Positions 39,672 to 50,303 of a stretch of DNA of 64,000 nt are shown here, one piece after another (the stretch's first letter is position 1; each line of letters starts with the position of its first letter). The position numbers and the translations under genes were made by a program. The stretch spans positions 2,294,001 to 2,358,000 of the forward strand of contig JAHQRK010000005.1 of assembly GCA_019828595.1 (NCBI GenBank), read 5' to 3'. The notes under the pieces were generated by a model that searched no databases, was not told the DNA's origin, and saw only the letters and a list, made by a program, of their open reading frames with translations. Origin of the DNA: Aphanomyces cochlioides (Eukaryota > Oomycota > Saprolegniomycetes > Saprolegniales > Verrucalvaceae).

Positions 39672-40055
39672 CTACAAGGTCCGTCGAGATCTAGAAAGGC
39701 CGTCCATGGACAGCACTGACCTGTTCACAGCCGTAGTTTCAATGTTGATGGCGCTACCGATCGCTGAGGTGATGAGGGGCCGTGCGAATATGTCGAGCAC
39801 CCACTGTGAGCCTGGAGTTGTGACCCATGAGAGCAAGAGCGCAGGATCTGTCGTGTCTGCATCGTCGCCCCGCGGCATGTGATAGAGCTTGACCTCATGA
39901 GGACCTTCAAGTGTGAATAAATCTTCCTCGGCATAGATAGCATGTGCCCAGCGCATCTTGATCTCATCTGTGGACAGAGTCGTGTCCGTCATGTCTATCT
40001 CCGCTTCTTTGTACTCGAGGAAACCATTGTTCTTGCTGATCTTCACGCGCACCAT
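39672..40055 (-). CDS. Unrecognised protein, perhaps the 5' part of the PDZ gene
   Basis: From ATG 40055: MVRVKISKNNGFLEYKEAEI, acidic and hydrophobic patches (HAIYAEEDLFTLEGPHEVKL, then SQWVLDIFARPLITSAIGSA). The frame runs to 39672, but a GTCAGT donor at about 39720 with an acceptor CCTTGTAG near 39674 suggests splicing onward to PRVVITRTTASPSKPIHGNK in the next exon. The start lies 29 bases from a TATCCGG shared with HDDC2 on the other strand, which supports the 5' end. No domain recognised. Confidence 0.5.
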   Translation of the reverse strand: MVRVKISKNNGFLEYKEAEIDMTDTTLSTDEIKMRWAHAIYAEEDLFTLEGPHEVKLYHMPRGDDADTTDPALLLSWVTTPGSQWVLDIFARPLITSAIGSAINIETTAVNRSVLSMDGLSRSRRTL

Positions 40056-40083
40056 GACGACGTTTCCAGGATACGTTTTCCCG

Positions 40084-40090
40084 TATCCGG
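40084..40090. promoter_or_regulatory. TATCCGG in the divergent promoter of HDDC2
   Basis: Single TATCCGG within the 80-base gap between the minus-strand start at 40055 and the HDDC2 start at 40136. Confidence 0.5.
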
Positions 40091-40135
40091 CATATGGATG
40101 CCATCCATTGCGTCAATTATTTTGACTGGTGCAAG

Positions 40136-41012
40136 ATGACAACTCGAGGGATCACCGCGACGAGCGCCGTCGAGTTTCTTCGCATTTGCGGCCAGCTAAA
40201 GGTACGTCCTCTTGGCAAAGAAGGAAGAATGCATGATTGTCGTGTAGCGTCTGAAGCGCACGGGATGGGTCAATCACAAGGTGAACGCGCCAGAATCTGT
40301 CGCGGATCACATGTATCGCATGGCAATGTGTACCATGTTGCTCGATGGCGATTCTTCTCTGAACAGGACAAGGTTCATCTATCCTATTCGACGTGATTTG
40401 AACTGAAATGATGTGAGTAGATGCATCAAGATGGCGATTGTGCATGATTTGGCGGAATCATACGTCGGCGATATCACACCCCACGATGGTATTGAACTTG
40501 CGTGTTTCTTGGCGATGAACTCATGCGTGTTATTGTCGTAGGCGTCTCGAATGAAGAAAAACATCGCTTGGAAAAGGTATCATGCCGCCATCTCCACGCA
40601 TATCTCCAACCTTGGACATGTAGAATGCGATTGACGACATTTGCGCCAAACTTGGGCCGTCTCAAGCAGGTAGACTGGATCCTATCGTCGCATTTGACCC
40701 GTTCAACTTGACGTAGCTGTTGAAATCAAGGAATTATGGCAGGAATACGAAGATGCGTCGACGGACGAAGCTAAGATGGTCAAGGATTTCGACAAGTTTG
40801 AGATGATCTTGCAAGCCGACGAGTACGAATCCGGTACGTCGCTCCCCTTGCTTTGAAGCTTCCATCTCATCCATTCGAGTGCAGTGCAAGATGTCAACTT
40901 GGACCAATTCTTCACCAGCACGGAAGGCAAATTCAAGACGCCGCTCGTGCAATCGTGGGTCGCTGAATTGAATGCACAACGCCATGCGCGCAAGTCACAA
41001 CAAGATTCATGA
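40136..41012 (+). CDS. HDDC2: HD-domain 5'-deoxynucleotidase HDDC2 (YfbR-like)
   Basis: Metal-dependent phosphohydrolase of deoxynucleoside 5'-monophosphates. Seven short exons separated by introns of about 45-60 bases, about 195 aa: [20 protein letters not shown], then [20 protein letters not shown] with MYRMAMC, then [20 protein letters not shown] (the HD motif and following Glu), [30 protein letters not shown] with [13 protein letters not shown] (the conserved D of the HD fold in KDFDKFEM), and [14 protein letters not shown]. First exon 40136-40201; the stop is at 41010-41012. All family motifs are intact, so the enzyme should be active. Its 3' end has a partial copy at 32618-32683. Confidence 0.92.
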
Positions 41013-41132
41013 GCATCTCCATCTCCTGTGTTCCATAACAACGGTCTGTCGAATACCTTGACTCTTTCCATTGGGCATCCTGCACGCTCCAAGGTTCAAG
41101 GCCCAGATGACATTCATCAGCTTGAACCATAG

Positions 41133-41499
41133 CTGCTGGCGGAACGCACTCAGTGCTTGCATCGCTTGGCAGTCGACTCGGCTTGGTCGTCCAGCGCAGG
41201 ACGCTTTTTCTTCTCATCCCCAAGAGAAATGTTCTCGGCTTGGGTCGCAACTATCTTGTTGAACTCTTGTGTTTTGCCGCTTCTCGTCCTCGTACTTGAT
41301 GACCTCGCGCAACGATGAGCTCATCAAGTTACGAGCACGAGAAGCGACAAAAGAGTCAAAATGAACAAGACAGCATGCACCAAAGCCAAGAAAATTTCCC
41401 TTGGCAGCCTCAAGATCAGTCGGAAGAGCGTCCTGCGCTGGACGACCAAATCGAGTCGACCGTCAAGCGATGCAAGCACTGAGTGCATTCCGCGTGCAG
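41133..41499. repeat. Inverted repeat made of two copies of the charged-protein 3' end
   Basis: Arms 41133-41205 and 41426-41499 are inverted copies with about 90 percent matching bases (CACTCAGTGCTTGCATCGCTT..., then GGTCGTCCAGCGCAGGACGCT). A second, inner complementary pair (about 41278-41310 and 41315-41340) lies at the centre, so similarity runs through much of the 367 bases. Both arms encode the same C-terminus (RPALDDQ...KRCKH then stop), related to the last codons of the gene at 30588-31871. The left arm carries a one-base frame shift upstream of the KKRP codons. Confidence 0.75.
41315..41482 (+). CDS. Short paralogue of the charged-protein C-terminus
   Basis: ATG 41315 to TGA 41482, 55 aa: MSSSSYEHEKRQKSQNEQDS, then HQSQENFPWQPQDQSEERPA and a basic end. 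It aligns with the last about 55 residues of the protein at 30588-31871 (EKRQERHNHQGGIHRHQEYF...). It may be a relic that kept its frame by chance, or a very short gene. No promoter motif was noticed. Confidence 0.35.
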   Translation: MSSSSYEHEKRQKSQNEQDSMHQSQENFPWQPQDQSEERPALDDQIESTVKRCKH

Positions 41500-41567
41500 A
41501 TTCAGCTGTAGGATATCTACTGATTGTTAAATATATCTTCGTTTGTTCCCAAGTCGACTTTGGATTC

Positions 41568-44500
41568 TCAAGCGTCTTGTTTCTTGTGTTCCGTGACGAT
41601 GTCATGCACGATGGCTTTCACTTTGTCAAACGGCAAGGGTGCAAATTTCGACCAGAATCGATGCGACTGCCACTCCTTTGCTTGAAAGCAAGGACTGGGA
41701 AGGCCATGGAGAATTCGCGTGATGCTCTGAGCGGAAATGACTCGCGTCGTGATGCGCTCATCTTGAAGCAAATTGGTCGTCGCACTTTGGATATGCGAGA
41801 TTTCTGCTGGTGCGAGTGGCCTCTCGAGCCAGGGGATGCAGCCACGAGCATATTGAATGGACGACTCACTTTCAAAGTAGTCGTCGATAGCTTGGTTTAG
41901 CGTTGCAGTGGCATCACCAGAGCCAGCCGAATCAAGTACGTGGTACAGTGTTTCAATGCGCTTCACGTTTCGCTCCTCTTGTTCACGATGATGATTGTAA
42001 ATCTCATGCGCCAGTTGAGAGAGATCCTCGGGAGCTGTCACGCGGCAATGAAATGCATAGTCGGACAGCTTGTACTGAATCACGCCAAGTTGCTGGAGGC
42101 GACGAAGTTGAAGGAATGCCGCGTCATCGTTCGAGCGATCTGGGAACGCTGTGTCATTGAATTCCACCATGTTGAGCACGTATGTCGTGGTGGACAAGTA
42201 GCCATCTTGGAGGACGGCCACCTCAGCAACGGCGACGACTTTGGCAAACATATCATCGGCTTTCCACTTGGACAATTGATGCTGCTGGACAGTGATCGTG
42301 CAAGTAGCGTATAGTGAAGGCAACAGTTCCAAATACCCACGGAGCTCCAAGGTTGTCAAAATTGTTTCGATGACGGAGCTTTTCACGTCAAGTAGTTCTT
42401 CAAGCCAGGCAATAGGGTGTGTTGTACTCTTCTTTTGGTATTTCGATGCGAACAAAATATTCATGAGGCTGTGGACTTGGGCCATGGACACACCGTCGCT
42501 GTGAGCAAGTGAATGAAAACGGATAAAATCAGACGCCACAAGCAGCAAAACACACGTCGCACGCTTTCCATCCCGACCAGCACGACCGATATGCTGGACA
42601 TAATGCTCCATGCTGCTTGGCATGTGATAATGCACAACACCACGAACGTTAGCTTTGTCGATGCCCATGCCGAACGCAATAGTTGCGACGACGACACGAA
42701 TTTTTCCACTGGCAAAGCCTTTTTGCACCTATTTCACGATGAGGTTCTCAATTATCGCTTCGGGAATGTACCTTTTCTTTAATATCGGCGTCAAGACCAG
42801 CATGATACGCACTTGCTTTGATTGCACCCTCTGAAGCAAGAAGACCAGCAACTTGTGAAGCTGCGTACTGTGTGTGGACGTACACGATAATGCTGCCTTT
42901 AGAAAGTGGAGGTGTCGATAGGAGCTTGCGTAGCGCCATGTATCTGTCCTCCTCGTGATCAATTTGCTGGACGTGAAGTGACAAATTCGGTCGACTGGCA
43001 CTACATCGATGTATGCCTTCTGCTGGAACCTCTAGAAGTCGAGAGATATCTCGCTTGACTGGCACGGAGGCTGTGGCAGTCAATGCCAAAACTTTGGTAG
43101 CTCGACGTGCAACGCGGCCGAGTCGAAGGAAAGCTGGACGGAAATTATGTGACCATTCACTCACACAATGGGCTTCGTCAATACAAAGGAGACTCACATG
43201 GATGCGATCCAGGAGACGAGCAAACCCTGCTGTCACGACGCGTTCGGGAGAAACGTATAACAGTTTGACAGATCCACTGAGGAGCGATTTGATCATCGTT
43301 GCTTGATCGGCTTTCATGTTTGTGGACGAAAAGGATGCAGCACGACCACGAAGAACAGGTGGAAGCTTCTCCAATTGGTCAGCCATGAGTGAGATGAGCG
43401 GGGAGATGACGAGCGTGATGCCAGGAAGATAGAGAGAAGGCAGTTGATAGCATAGGGATTTGCCTGAGCCAGTCGGTAACACAAGAAGTGAGGTTGACTG
43501 GGTATTGGGATCACTCAGAAGCCTTTCGATAGCCCACTGCTGTCCAGGTTTGAAGTCTGCATGTCCAAACACCACTCGAAGCGTCTGTAGAGCGGATTCA
43601 AACTTTGGGATTGGCGGCAATTCAGGCATATTGTCGGAAATTGTAGATGTCCAAGCTTGAGCGACGGCAATAGGATGATTTTGCTCCCACAAGAAGAAAT
43701 CGCACCGTCCTTCGTCCACACGACGTGTACACGCGAAGAAGGCTCGGCCATGATTTTTGTTTTTCTTTTGAACGATAAGACGTTGACAGGGAATGCCATG
43801 AGCACAAAACGGAATAGGAATCTCGTCAATAGTGACTTGTGCATTGGACTCTCCCTCGGGTTGAGCAAAGCATTCTTCGATGACATCAATGCCGTCAAAT
43901 ACCCCAGAATCTCCTTTTGAATCTTGCTCCTTGGGTTTTTCGTCATCCATGTTGGTGGATCGAAGATATTGTGGTCGTTTTTTCGCTTTTCCACTACTGC
44001 CGCGAACCCGCCGTCGCATAGTTAATCGGACAAAGTTGTCGCCTACGGTCGTCGTTCCCTTTTCTCGATGTTCTTGCTTCTTTGCAAATTCTTTCCATGC
44101 CGACACATCCACTCCAACGTCTACTGGCGTCGATGGAGCAGCAACCCACTCGAGCTTCTTTGGTTTAACTGACGAAGTCTTCGGTACAGTTGTGGGTGGA
44201 TGACCTTGTGCCTTATTTGAATCAAGAGTCGCAGGAGTAGTCGCAATTTTGACAGGAGGCTTTGCTTCGGATACGTCGTCGACATTGGGTTCCACTTGTG
44301 TGACCTTTTCCACTACCTTTTCATTGACTTCAAGAGTCCTTGGTGAAGACTGAACATTTGGAGTCTGCCTTGGTTGCTCCCGCTCACGTCCGCTTGTGAA
44401 TGTTTCATCGGCCTTTCTTTTGCGTTTGATTTCCTTTCGCTTTTCGTACGCTTTCAATAGCCACTCCTCATCGTTCGGCCTCAGACTCGACTTCTTCTTG

Positions 44501-44673
44501 GCTATCGCGTCGGTGGTAACATCTCGACGAGGCCAAGCTTTTGGTGGTGCCATGCTTTCCTTCGTTTCTCGCCGTGGCCAGGTCTTTGACACCGACGAGC
44601 TATCTTTCGTTTCTCGCCTTGGCCATGCAGTTGTCTTGGTTTGTCCACTCGTATCTCCACCAAGGTCGACCAT
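41568..44673 (-). CDS. RECQL4: RecQ4-like DNA helicase with GRF zinc finger
   Basis: DNA helicase of the RecQ family acting in replication and repair. Two exons (44673-42772, 42728-41568), 1,020 aa, from ATG 44673 (upstream TTG ignored). N-terminal: three WPRRE/D repeats (TTAWPRRETKDSSSVSKTWP...KAWPRRDV), a basic region, then DNFVRLTMRRRVRGSSGKAK as in RecQ4 proteins. A zf-GRF motif follows (CAHGIPCQRLIVQKKNKNHG, then AFFACTRR...GRCDFFLWEQ). Helicase core: LPTGSGKSLCYQLP (motif I), CIDEAHCVSEWSHNFRPAFL (DEAH, motif II), ALTATASVPV (III), YVHTQYAASQVAGLL (IV), ATIAFGMGIDKANVRGVVHY (V), and YVQHIGRAGRDG (VI). A long C-terminal domain without an obvious HRDC follows. Confidence 0.92.
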
Positions 44674-45102
44674 GGATCGCTCGTTTGTACTTTCTTCGCG
44701 CCAAAATGTGTGTGGCAAAAATTTATTTTTGAAATTCTCTAATAAGGAATAATCTAGTAATATTGATATTAAATATTTATATAAAGAGGTTTATGCGATT
44801 TAACAGTACATTTTCGTTGGAGTGTCCACAAAGAGCTCACGGACCATCTTGCTCATCCAGCTTGAATCCTGGCTGCGCCTGAGGACTTCAACCTTGCAAA
44901 AGAAGGGTGATATAGCTTTTCTCAAGTGTATTGGATGCGCCCCATCTATTTTGCAAAGGTAAGCCCCCATTCCGATCTCGCGAGAACCAGGCCAATTTAC
45001 AGTCCTTTTTTGTGTGAAAAGACGCAGATAGGAGACGGGGAGCAGCTTTGCAATCTCGCAGCAAGCGGACCAATGTCGAAAAGTGGACTCTACATGGACA
45101 GT
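44674..45102. other. AT-rich flank between RECQL4 and the Tc1 element
   Basis: AT-rich, particularly 44720-44800, likely the RECQL4 promoter. Neither the TATCCGG motif nor a CCAAT cluster was seen. No gene. Confidence 0.45.
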
Positions 45103-46634
45103 ACAGTCCGCGACATGGCTATGCGATCACCCCGTCTTGAGGGTTCAATTTTAACCAATCACTTCTGGGTATCATAGCCAAATGCATAATGAAGTATTTT
45201 GATTTGCCAATATTATGGTGCCACCAGGGATAAAATTGATGGTGTTGATACTGAGATATTTGCCTTCAAGTGAGCACAGGTATGTCAACGCGCGACATGG
45301 CTATACGATCAAGACGAATAACGCAGTCCCCTGACGCAATGCAAGCGTCATTCGTCAAGATCGTAGTCACAAATAACGCGTTAATCAATTTACGTGACTT
45401 GACGCTCACTTTGTTAAACATGTAGATGCCTAGAGGAAAGACACTGACCGAAAAGGAGCAGGCTCAAATAGAGGCCTGGAATGTCGCCAACAAGTCTCAA
45501 CGGTGGATTGCAAAGCAGCTTGGACGTTCACAAAGCTGTATCTCAGCCTTCCTAACTTCTCCCGACACGTATGGCTCAGTAAAACGGACTGGACCGACGC
45601 CAAGGCTGAACCCCACGGCAGTCCGCGCTCTCATTCGAGACGCCTGCAAAGGCAAATCGACGGCTGCACAGCTCCAAGCCGAAAACAAGTTGCCAATAGG
45701 CAAAAGACAAGTCCAGAGAATCCTCCGATCAAGTGACCGTCTCAACTGGGAGAAGAGAAAGTCTGGTCCCTCGATGACAGCACAGCACTGTCGAAACCGA
45801 GTTGAATGGGCGACCCTCCGTATTACTGAGGAATGTCTGTGGCGTCAGATTATCTTATTTGATAAAATGAAGTTTAATCTTGACGGCCCAGACGATCTTC
45901 AGTACTACTGGCGGGATCTCCGGAAGGAGCCCCAGTATTTCAACAAACGACAGAGTGGTGGTGGGTCTGTCATGGTTTGGGGTGGCTTTGCTGGTAGGGA
46001 AAACTCCTCTTGCATTTTTAGAGGGAAAACAAGACTCCACGAAGAACTGTTCGACTTTGGAGAATTTTCTCCTCCCCTCTGCGGTCGAATTGGGGGTGAC
46101 TCTTGGGTCCTCCAGCAGGACAATGCCCCAATCCATTCCTCCAAGGCGACTAAAGATTGGATGGCCGCCAACAATATTCGTTTGTTGCCATGGCCTGCAC
46201 GTTCTCCTGATTTGAATCCTATGGAGAATGTGTGGGGCCAAATGGTGCGCACAGTTTACAAGAATGGCCGCACCTACAGTAGTCGGTCCGATTTGACGAT
46301 TGCAATTCAAAATGCGTGGAACCAGGTCAGCCAAAGCTCTCTCGACAAACTCCTTGCCTCAATGAATAAGCGTTGCGTCGAAATTGTAGCATTGAAAGGC
46401 CGTAGCATTGACTATTAACTCAGTTAATGTCATGCTCGTATAGCCATGTCGTGGGTCATTGAAGTAATATGTAGTTTGGTTAGCTTCTAACACACAAATG
46501 TCACTTACATGCATTGCATTCGAGCTCTCATGTTAAACTATCACTGTTCACCTCATCTAGCAGCATTTAATATGGCGAGGAGACCAAAAATGGCTCGCAA
46601 AAGGGGTGATCGTATAGCCATGTCGCGGACTGTA
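45103..46634 (+). mobile_element. Complete Tc1/mariner element with IR/DR ends
   Basis: 1.53 kb, bounded by TA. Each end carries an outer and an inner copy of one binding repeat: left outer CAGTCCGCGACATGGCTATG at 45105, left inner GCGACATGGCTATACGATCA near 45290, right inner near 46434-46455 and right outer near 46605-46632, in inverted orientation. This double-repeat (IR/DR) design is that of Sleeping Beauty-type Tc1 elements. The transposase within is intact, so the copy may be young. Target duplication TA is visible on both sides. Confidence 0.85.
45426..46418 (+). CDS. Tc1-like transposase, intact, DD34E
   Basis: Single exon of 330 aa encoding the cut-and-paste transposase of the surrounding element. 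N-terminal paired-like helix-turn-helix domains (LTEKEQAQIEAWNVANKSQR with WIAKQLGRS; then KGKSTAAQLQAENKLPIGKR). Catalytic triad: Asp in ILFDKMKFNLDG, Asp in VLQQDNAPIH, Glu in SPDLNPMENVW, with 34 residues between the last two (DD34E). The Gly-rich loop is in QSGGGSVMVWGGFAG. No stops or frame shifts were seen over the whole length. Confidence 0.92.
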   Translation: MPRGKTLTEKEQAQIEAWNVANKSQRWIAKQLGRSQSCISAFLTSPDTYGSVKRTGPTPRLNPTAVRALIRDACKGKSTAAQLQAENKLPIGKRQVQRILRSSDRLNWEKRKSGPSMTAQHCRNRVEWATLRITEECLWRQIILFDKMKFNLDGPDDLQYYWRDLRKEPQYFNKRQSGGGSVMVWGGFAGRENSSCIFRGKTRLHEELFDFGEFSPPLCGRIGGDSWVLQQDNAPIHSSKATKDWMAANNIRLLPWPARSPDLNPMENVWGQMVRTVYKNGRTYSSRSDLTIAIQNAWNQVSQSSLDKLLASMNKRCVEIVALKGRSIDY

Positions 46635-46697
46635 CAGTCCTCTGGCATAATCTGACGATAATCCTTGATCTATTCGTGGCACTGGTTTTTATCCGAA

Positions 46698-47477
46698 ATG
46701 TTCGCAGTCTCATGACTGCGTCAGGGTGAAGATTTGGGTGGTGCTTGTCGGGAAGTTGTCCTGTTGTCGTCTTGTCTGTCCCATTCGCTTAATTAAATTC
46801 AAAATTTACTTTATTAAGTGTTGTCAAGATTAAATGGTTAACTTAATCGAAATAAGTTTACTATTCTATTTAATTTGCTTTATCGAAGTATTGAACTAAT
46901 TTTTAAAATAGCTATATTTTTTGAGCAGGAGTCAGCACAGCCATCTGATCTCATTTGGTTTTTGGTGCACCCGCAAGCTGCTGGTGCGTCCGGCCGGTGG
47001 AAACTCGTGATTTTCCACACGCGACTAGTAGACTAGAGCTGTTCTCGTTAAATTCACTGTTTGTGATTGCACTGGAGGTTGTGATAGGTTGCTTCAAGCA
47101 ATAATCTAACACCAGTGTCTTTACATTCCTTGAAGGGTGATAATCGAGCTTACGGAGCTGTCGTACAGAAGTCGAGTTTGTGAAGTTTATTCTGCTCTAC
47201 GCTGTGCTGCTTTGCTACTTGTGCCCTTTGGTTCTTTGTGTGCCTGCGCCTGTGGATCACTTTGGTGTCGAAACATCGCCGATTCTTAAAAAATATTAAT
47301 TTTAACGGTTCAATTGTGGTGTCAAAATATAGTTTATCATGGGTAAGAACAAATATACATTTTAGCAGGATATAAATATCTACTTTTAGACCCCTATTCA
47401 GGAAAAGAAAGCGGGCTTTGAATGTGACTTGCATTCAACTTCATGTCAACCAATGTCCTCTATTTACAGGTTATATA
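46698..47477. repeat. Long dispersed repeat, copy A (copy B at 63185-63987)
   Basis: About 780 bases nearly identical, in the same orientation, to 63185-63987, starting at ATGTTCGCAGTCTCATGACT and ending CAGGTTATATA. The first 90 bases read on the minus strand encode the N-terminal DNA-binding start of a transposase that continues only in copy B (63075-63257), so this copy is truncated there. The rest is non-coding and AT-rich, with a short GC-rich part (CGGCCGGTGG). Confidence 0.85.
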
Positions 47478-47893
47478 TTGTGATTTCCGTCCAAATTTGC
47501 CAATTTCAGGCGATATTTCCAATCGCTTGCAAATCGACCAGGCGATATGATTGGCTAAAAATAATTTTACTTTCAATTGATTGGCTGAAAACTAACCTAC
47601 GTTTGTGTGAAAAAATGCTAGGGGTGGCAATTAATCTCTATGACTCTGAATGACTTCGCAGGGCGACCTCATCTCGTAGAGCATTCCACATTACTCAGCG
47701 CTCTTCACGTTGAGCGGAGAGGTCACTGGCCTCGCCAGCGCAGCGTCAATGCTTCATCGATTTCGTGTACCGTCCCGATCACGACTTCAACAAAGAGTCA
47801 AAATAACCTTCTAAAATGGATATTTGCATTATATTTCAGAGGTCTGGCGATTCGGCGATTGATTCAACCAATCGCCGGAGGAAAATTTGAGTT
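47478..47893. other. Gap between repeat A and the pogo-like element
   Basis: About 415 bases, AT-rich with ATTGG boxes at about 47562 and 47580. No gene seen. Confidence 0.45.
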
Positions 47894-49689
47894 CAGGGAA
47901 CGACAGGTTATTTGGCCTACGAAGTTTCTCAATAGTAGTACATTTGGAACGACCAATCAACACTTGAGGCTCACTGAAATCGTTGTGATTGGCGGGATTT
48001 TTTTATCGACCCTGAAATATTTAAAAACGGAAAAAGGCGCGATTTTCGAGGTGGTCAATAATAATACGACTGCATCATTTCATATTCAATGCTCAGACCC
48101 AAAAGGAACTACACGACACACACAATCGATGACCGACTGAAGGCACTTGAGCTGCTTAAGACAATGTCAGCTTACGAAGTGGCGAGACAAACCGGTTTGA
48201 GCAGCCGAACAATCCAGAACTAGGCAAACGATTCCGACAAGATCCACGCCTTTGTGGGCGACAAGAAGAGAAAGAAGATTGGCGCATGCGGACCCAAGGA
48301 AGCCATACCAAGTCCAGTGGAGCTAGTCAGCTACATGACTCTAATGCGTGAACAAGAAAGAGCTTTGACTTGTACTCACGTTGTCAATTGGCTCCGAAGA
48401 CACCGCCGTGTATGATTGAACGAATATTTGATGGACAAGGCGCCAGGGACAGCGTACGATAGTCTTCTGCGCCTTCTTCAGCGATTTTCCCACCGACACA
48501 ACTTCTCACGTCAACGACCCAGGAAACGCAAACAAACGCAAGGTGAATTGGATGCTGTCCAAGTAGAATTTGCCAAGGAGTTGCACAACCAATACCGCAT
48601 GTACAAGGACGACACAATCTACAATGTCGATGAGACAGGCATATACTACGAGATGCCACCACGAATCATCTGGTCAATCCGTGGAGGCGACAGAAAGATT
48701 GCGGCTGGCAAGAAGAACGCTTACCGAATGACATGTGTGTTGACGATTCGCGCTGATGGTTTGAAGTTGCCCATGATGTTCGTTCTTCGAGGCCAACCAG
48801 GCGGACGCATAGAGGAAACAGAGTTTGCTACGTTTCCCAAAGGCCACGTCTATATCATGCAAGAAAAAGCTTGGGTTGATGGGGAAGTTTGGCCTGAGTA
48901 CCTGGATGAAATCCTTGGAAACACCATAACCGAGCCGTCTGTAGTTCGTGTCGACAATTTTGAGCCCCATGTGTCTGCGAAAGTGTACAAGTATGTACAT
49001 GAACAGTTGGGATCACATCTTTGTGCCATTCCCCCCAATGCGACGAACGTCTGCCAACCGTTGGATGTCGGTGTGATTGCTCCATTCAAGCGCCACATTC
49101 GTGATTTGTGGCTGATGGAGGATGAAATCCGGAGCGAGGACAATGAAGAGGATGTTGATTCGCCAACCGCCCGACAGAAGAGGTTTGCAATGATCACTAG
49201 GGCTGTGGAGGCATGGTCAATGGTTGTCACCGCCACTGTCGTGAAGAGTTTTAAAAAGAGTCTTCATGCGTAGATATAAGGTTAATCAATTTTTTTGGTG
49301 CAAAACTTTGAAGTCGATTTTGAAGGTGTTAGAGGCCGTTTTAGGCTTTGAAATGTGGCTAGTTGTGCTCGCCGTTGTCTGTAGAGTACTTGGCACCATT
49401 CAAATTCGCGATAGGATGATTTTACATCCTGTGAAGTGTATGATCCAATAAACTGTGAAAGAAGTTGTGATGTTTGTTTTGATGTTATGGAGTTTACACA
49501 GGATTCGACGTATTATTAAATTCACCGTAAAATTTAAATCGAATCGTTTCTTGGTTTGAATTATATTTCGATCAGTCGATTGGATTGGTTGATATTGTTC
49601 ACGAAGTTCGAACTTCATTGACCAATCACTATTGATTATTTACATATGTTCGAAGCAAGTCTGCAGGCCAAATAACCTGTCGTTCCCTG
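47894..49689 (+). mobile_element. Pogo/Tigger-like element with dead transposase
   Basis: Inverted ends CAGGGAACGACAGGTTATTT at 47894 and its reverse complement ending at 49689; the right outer dinucleotide is TA, the left is TT (one change). Length about 1.8 kb. The transposase inside has two in-frame stops. The element is bordered at a distance by the long repeat (left) and a MITE (right), so this is a site of repeated insertion. Confidence 0.8.
48089..49273 (+). pseudogene. Pogo/jerky-like DDE_1 transposase with two nonsense codons
   Basis: From ATG 48089 the frame stays open to 49273 except for TAG at about 48221 (IQN-stop-ANDSD) and TGA at about 48413 (HRRV-stop-LNEYL). Both fall where a Trp codon TGG is plausible, one G-to-A change away. 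N-terminal helix-turn-helix: DDRLKALELLKTMSAYEVAR with QTGLSSRTIQN. Catalytic part: YNVDETGIYYE (first D), VVRVDNFEPHV (second D), CQPLDVGVIAPFK (third D region), as in DDE_1 transposases of the pogo/Tigger group. Confidence 0.8.
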
Positions 49690-49844
49690 TACACTGTACT
49701 GTAGTTCACACAACACACTCACGGTACATATAAAATCACTCTGTATTTGTTAGTCCTCAGGAGACTGCGCCAAAGCGTAAGCGGTCTTCAATACTTTTTT
49801 CCGACATGGTGTGTCATGCGCCGTACCGTACATCCATCATGTAC

Positions 49845-50303
49845 TACCGTATTTCCTGTAAGGTTGTCACCACTATTTTTTCCCATTGAGTTGTCACCAC
49901 TGATATAATTATTTAAATGGTTCATACAAACTTATAGTATACATTTATAATATAATCTGATGAAATTTTTTGGAGTTCCCCTTGAGTTGTCACGAGTCAG
50001 ATCTTATTGGAAGAAATGCAAAGGTTCAATTTGATATCAGGGCCATAAATTTGTCGTGTTCATGCGTTGCAGTCGGCAAACCTGGACCCAAATGAGCGTT
50101 GCAGGTTTTCATTCTCCCAAACTGGAGTCAGCCACTCGTAAAGTCGATATACGACTGCGAGGTGTTCATGATAATAATATGATTGGTAAATAAGTCTAAT
50201 TTTTACCCAATCAAATGTACCTTGTTTTGATATCTGATTTCCTTTGGACTTGTCACCATTTTCGAAAATCATTCGTGGTGACAACCTTACGGGAAATACG
50301 GTA
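49845..50303. mobile_element. MITE with 29-base inverted ends and TA target
   Basis: Left end TACCGTATTTCCTGTAAGGT (49845) with TGTCACCAC, right end its near-perfect inverse finishing GGAAATACGGTA (50303). 459 bases, no coding capacity. Internal copies of the end motif GTTGTCACC / GACTTGTCACC occur near 49893, 49988 and 50256, so the element may have arisen by multiplying its own terminal motif. Confidence 0.8.

Noticed and set aside
47150..47434. Minus-strand frame of 94 codons, repeated at 63681-63944
   Set aside because: Part of the long repeat. The two copies differ by frame-changing indels and the composition looks non-coding.
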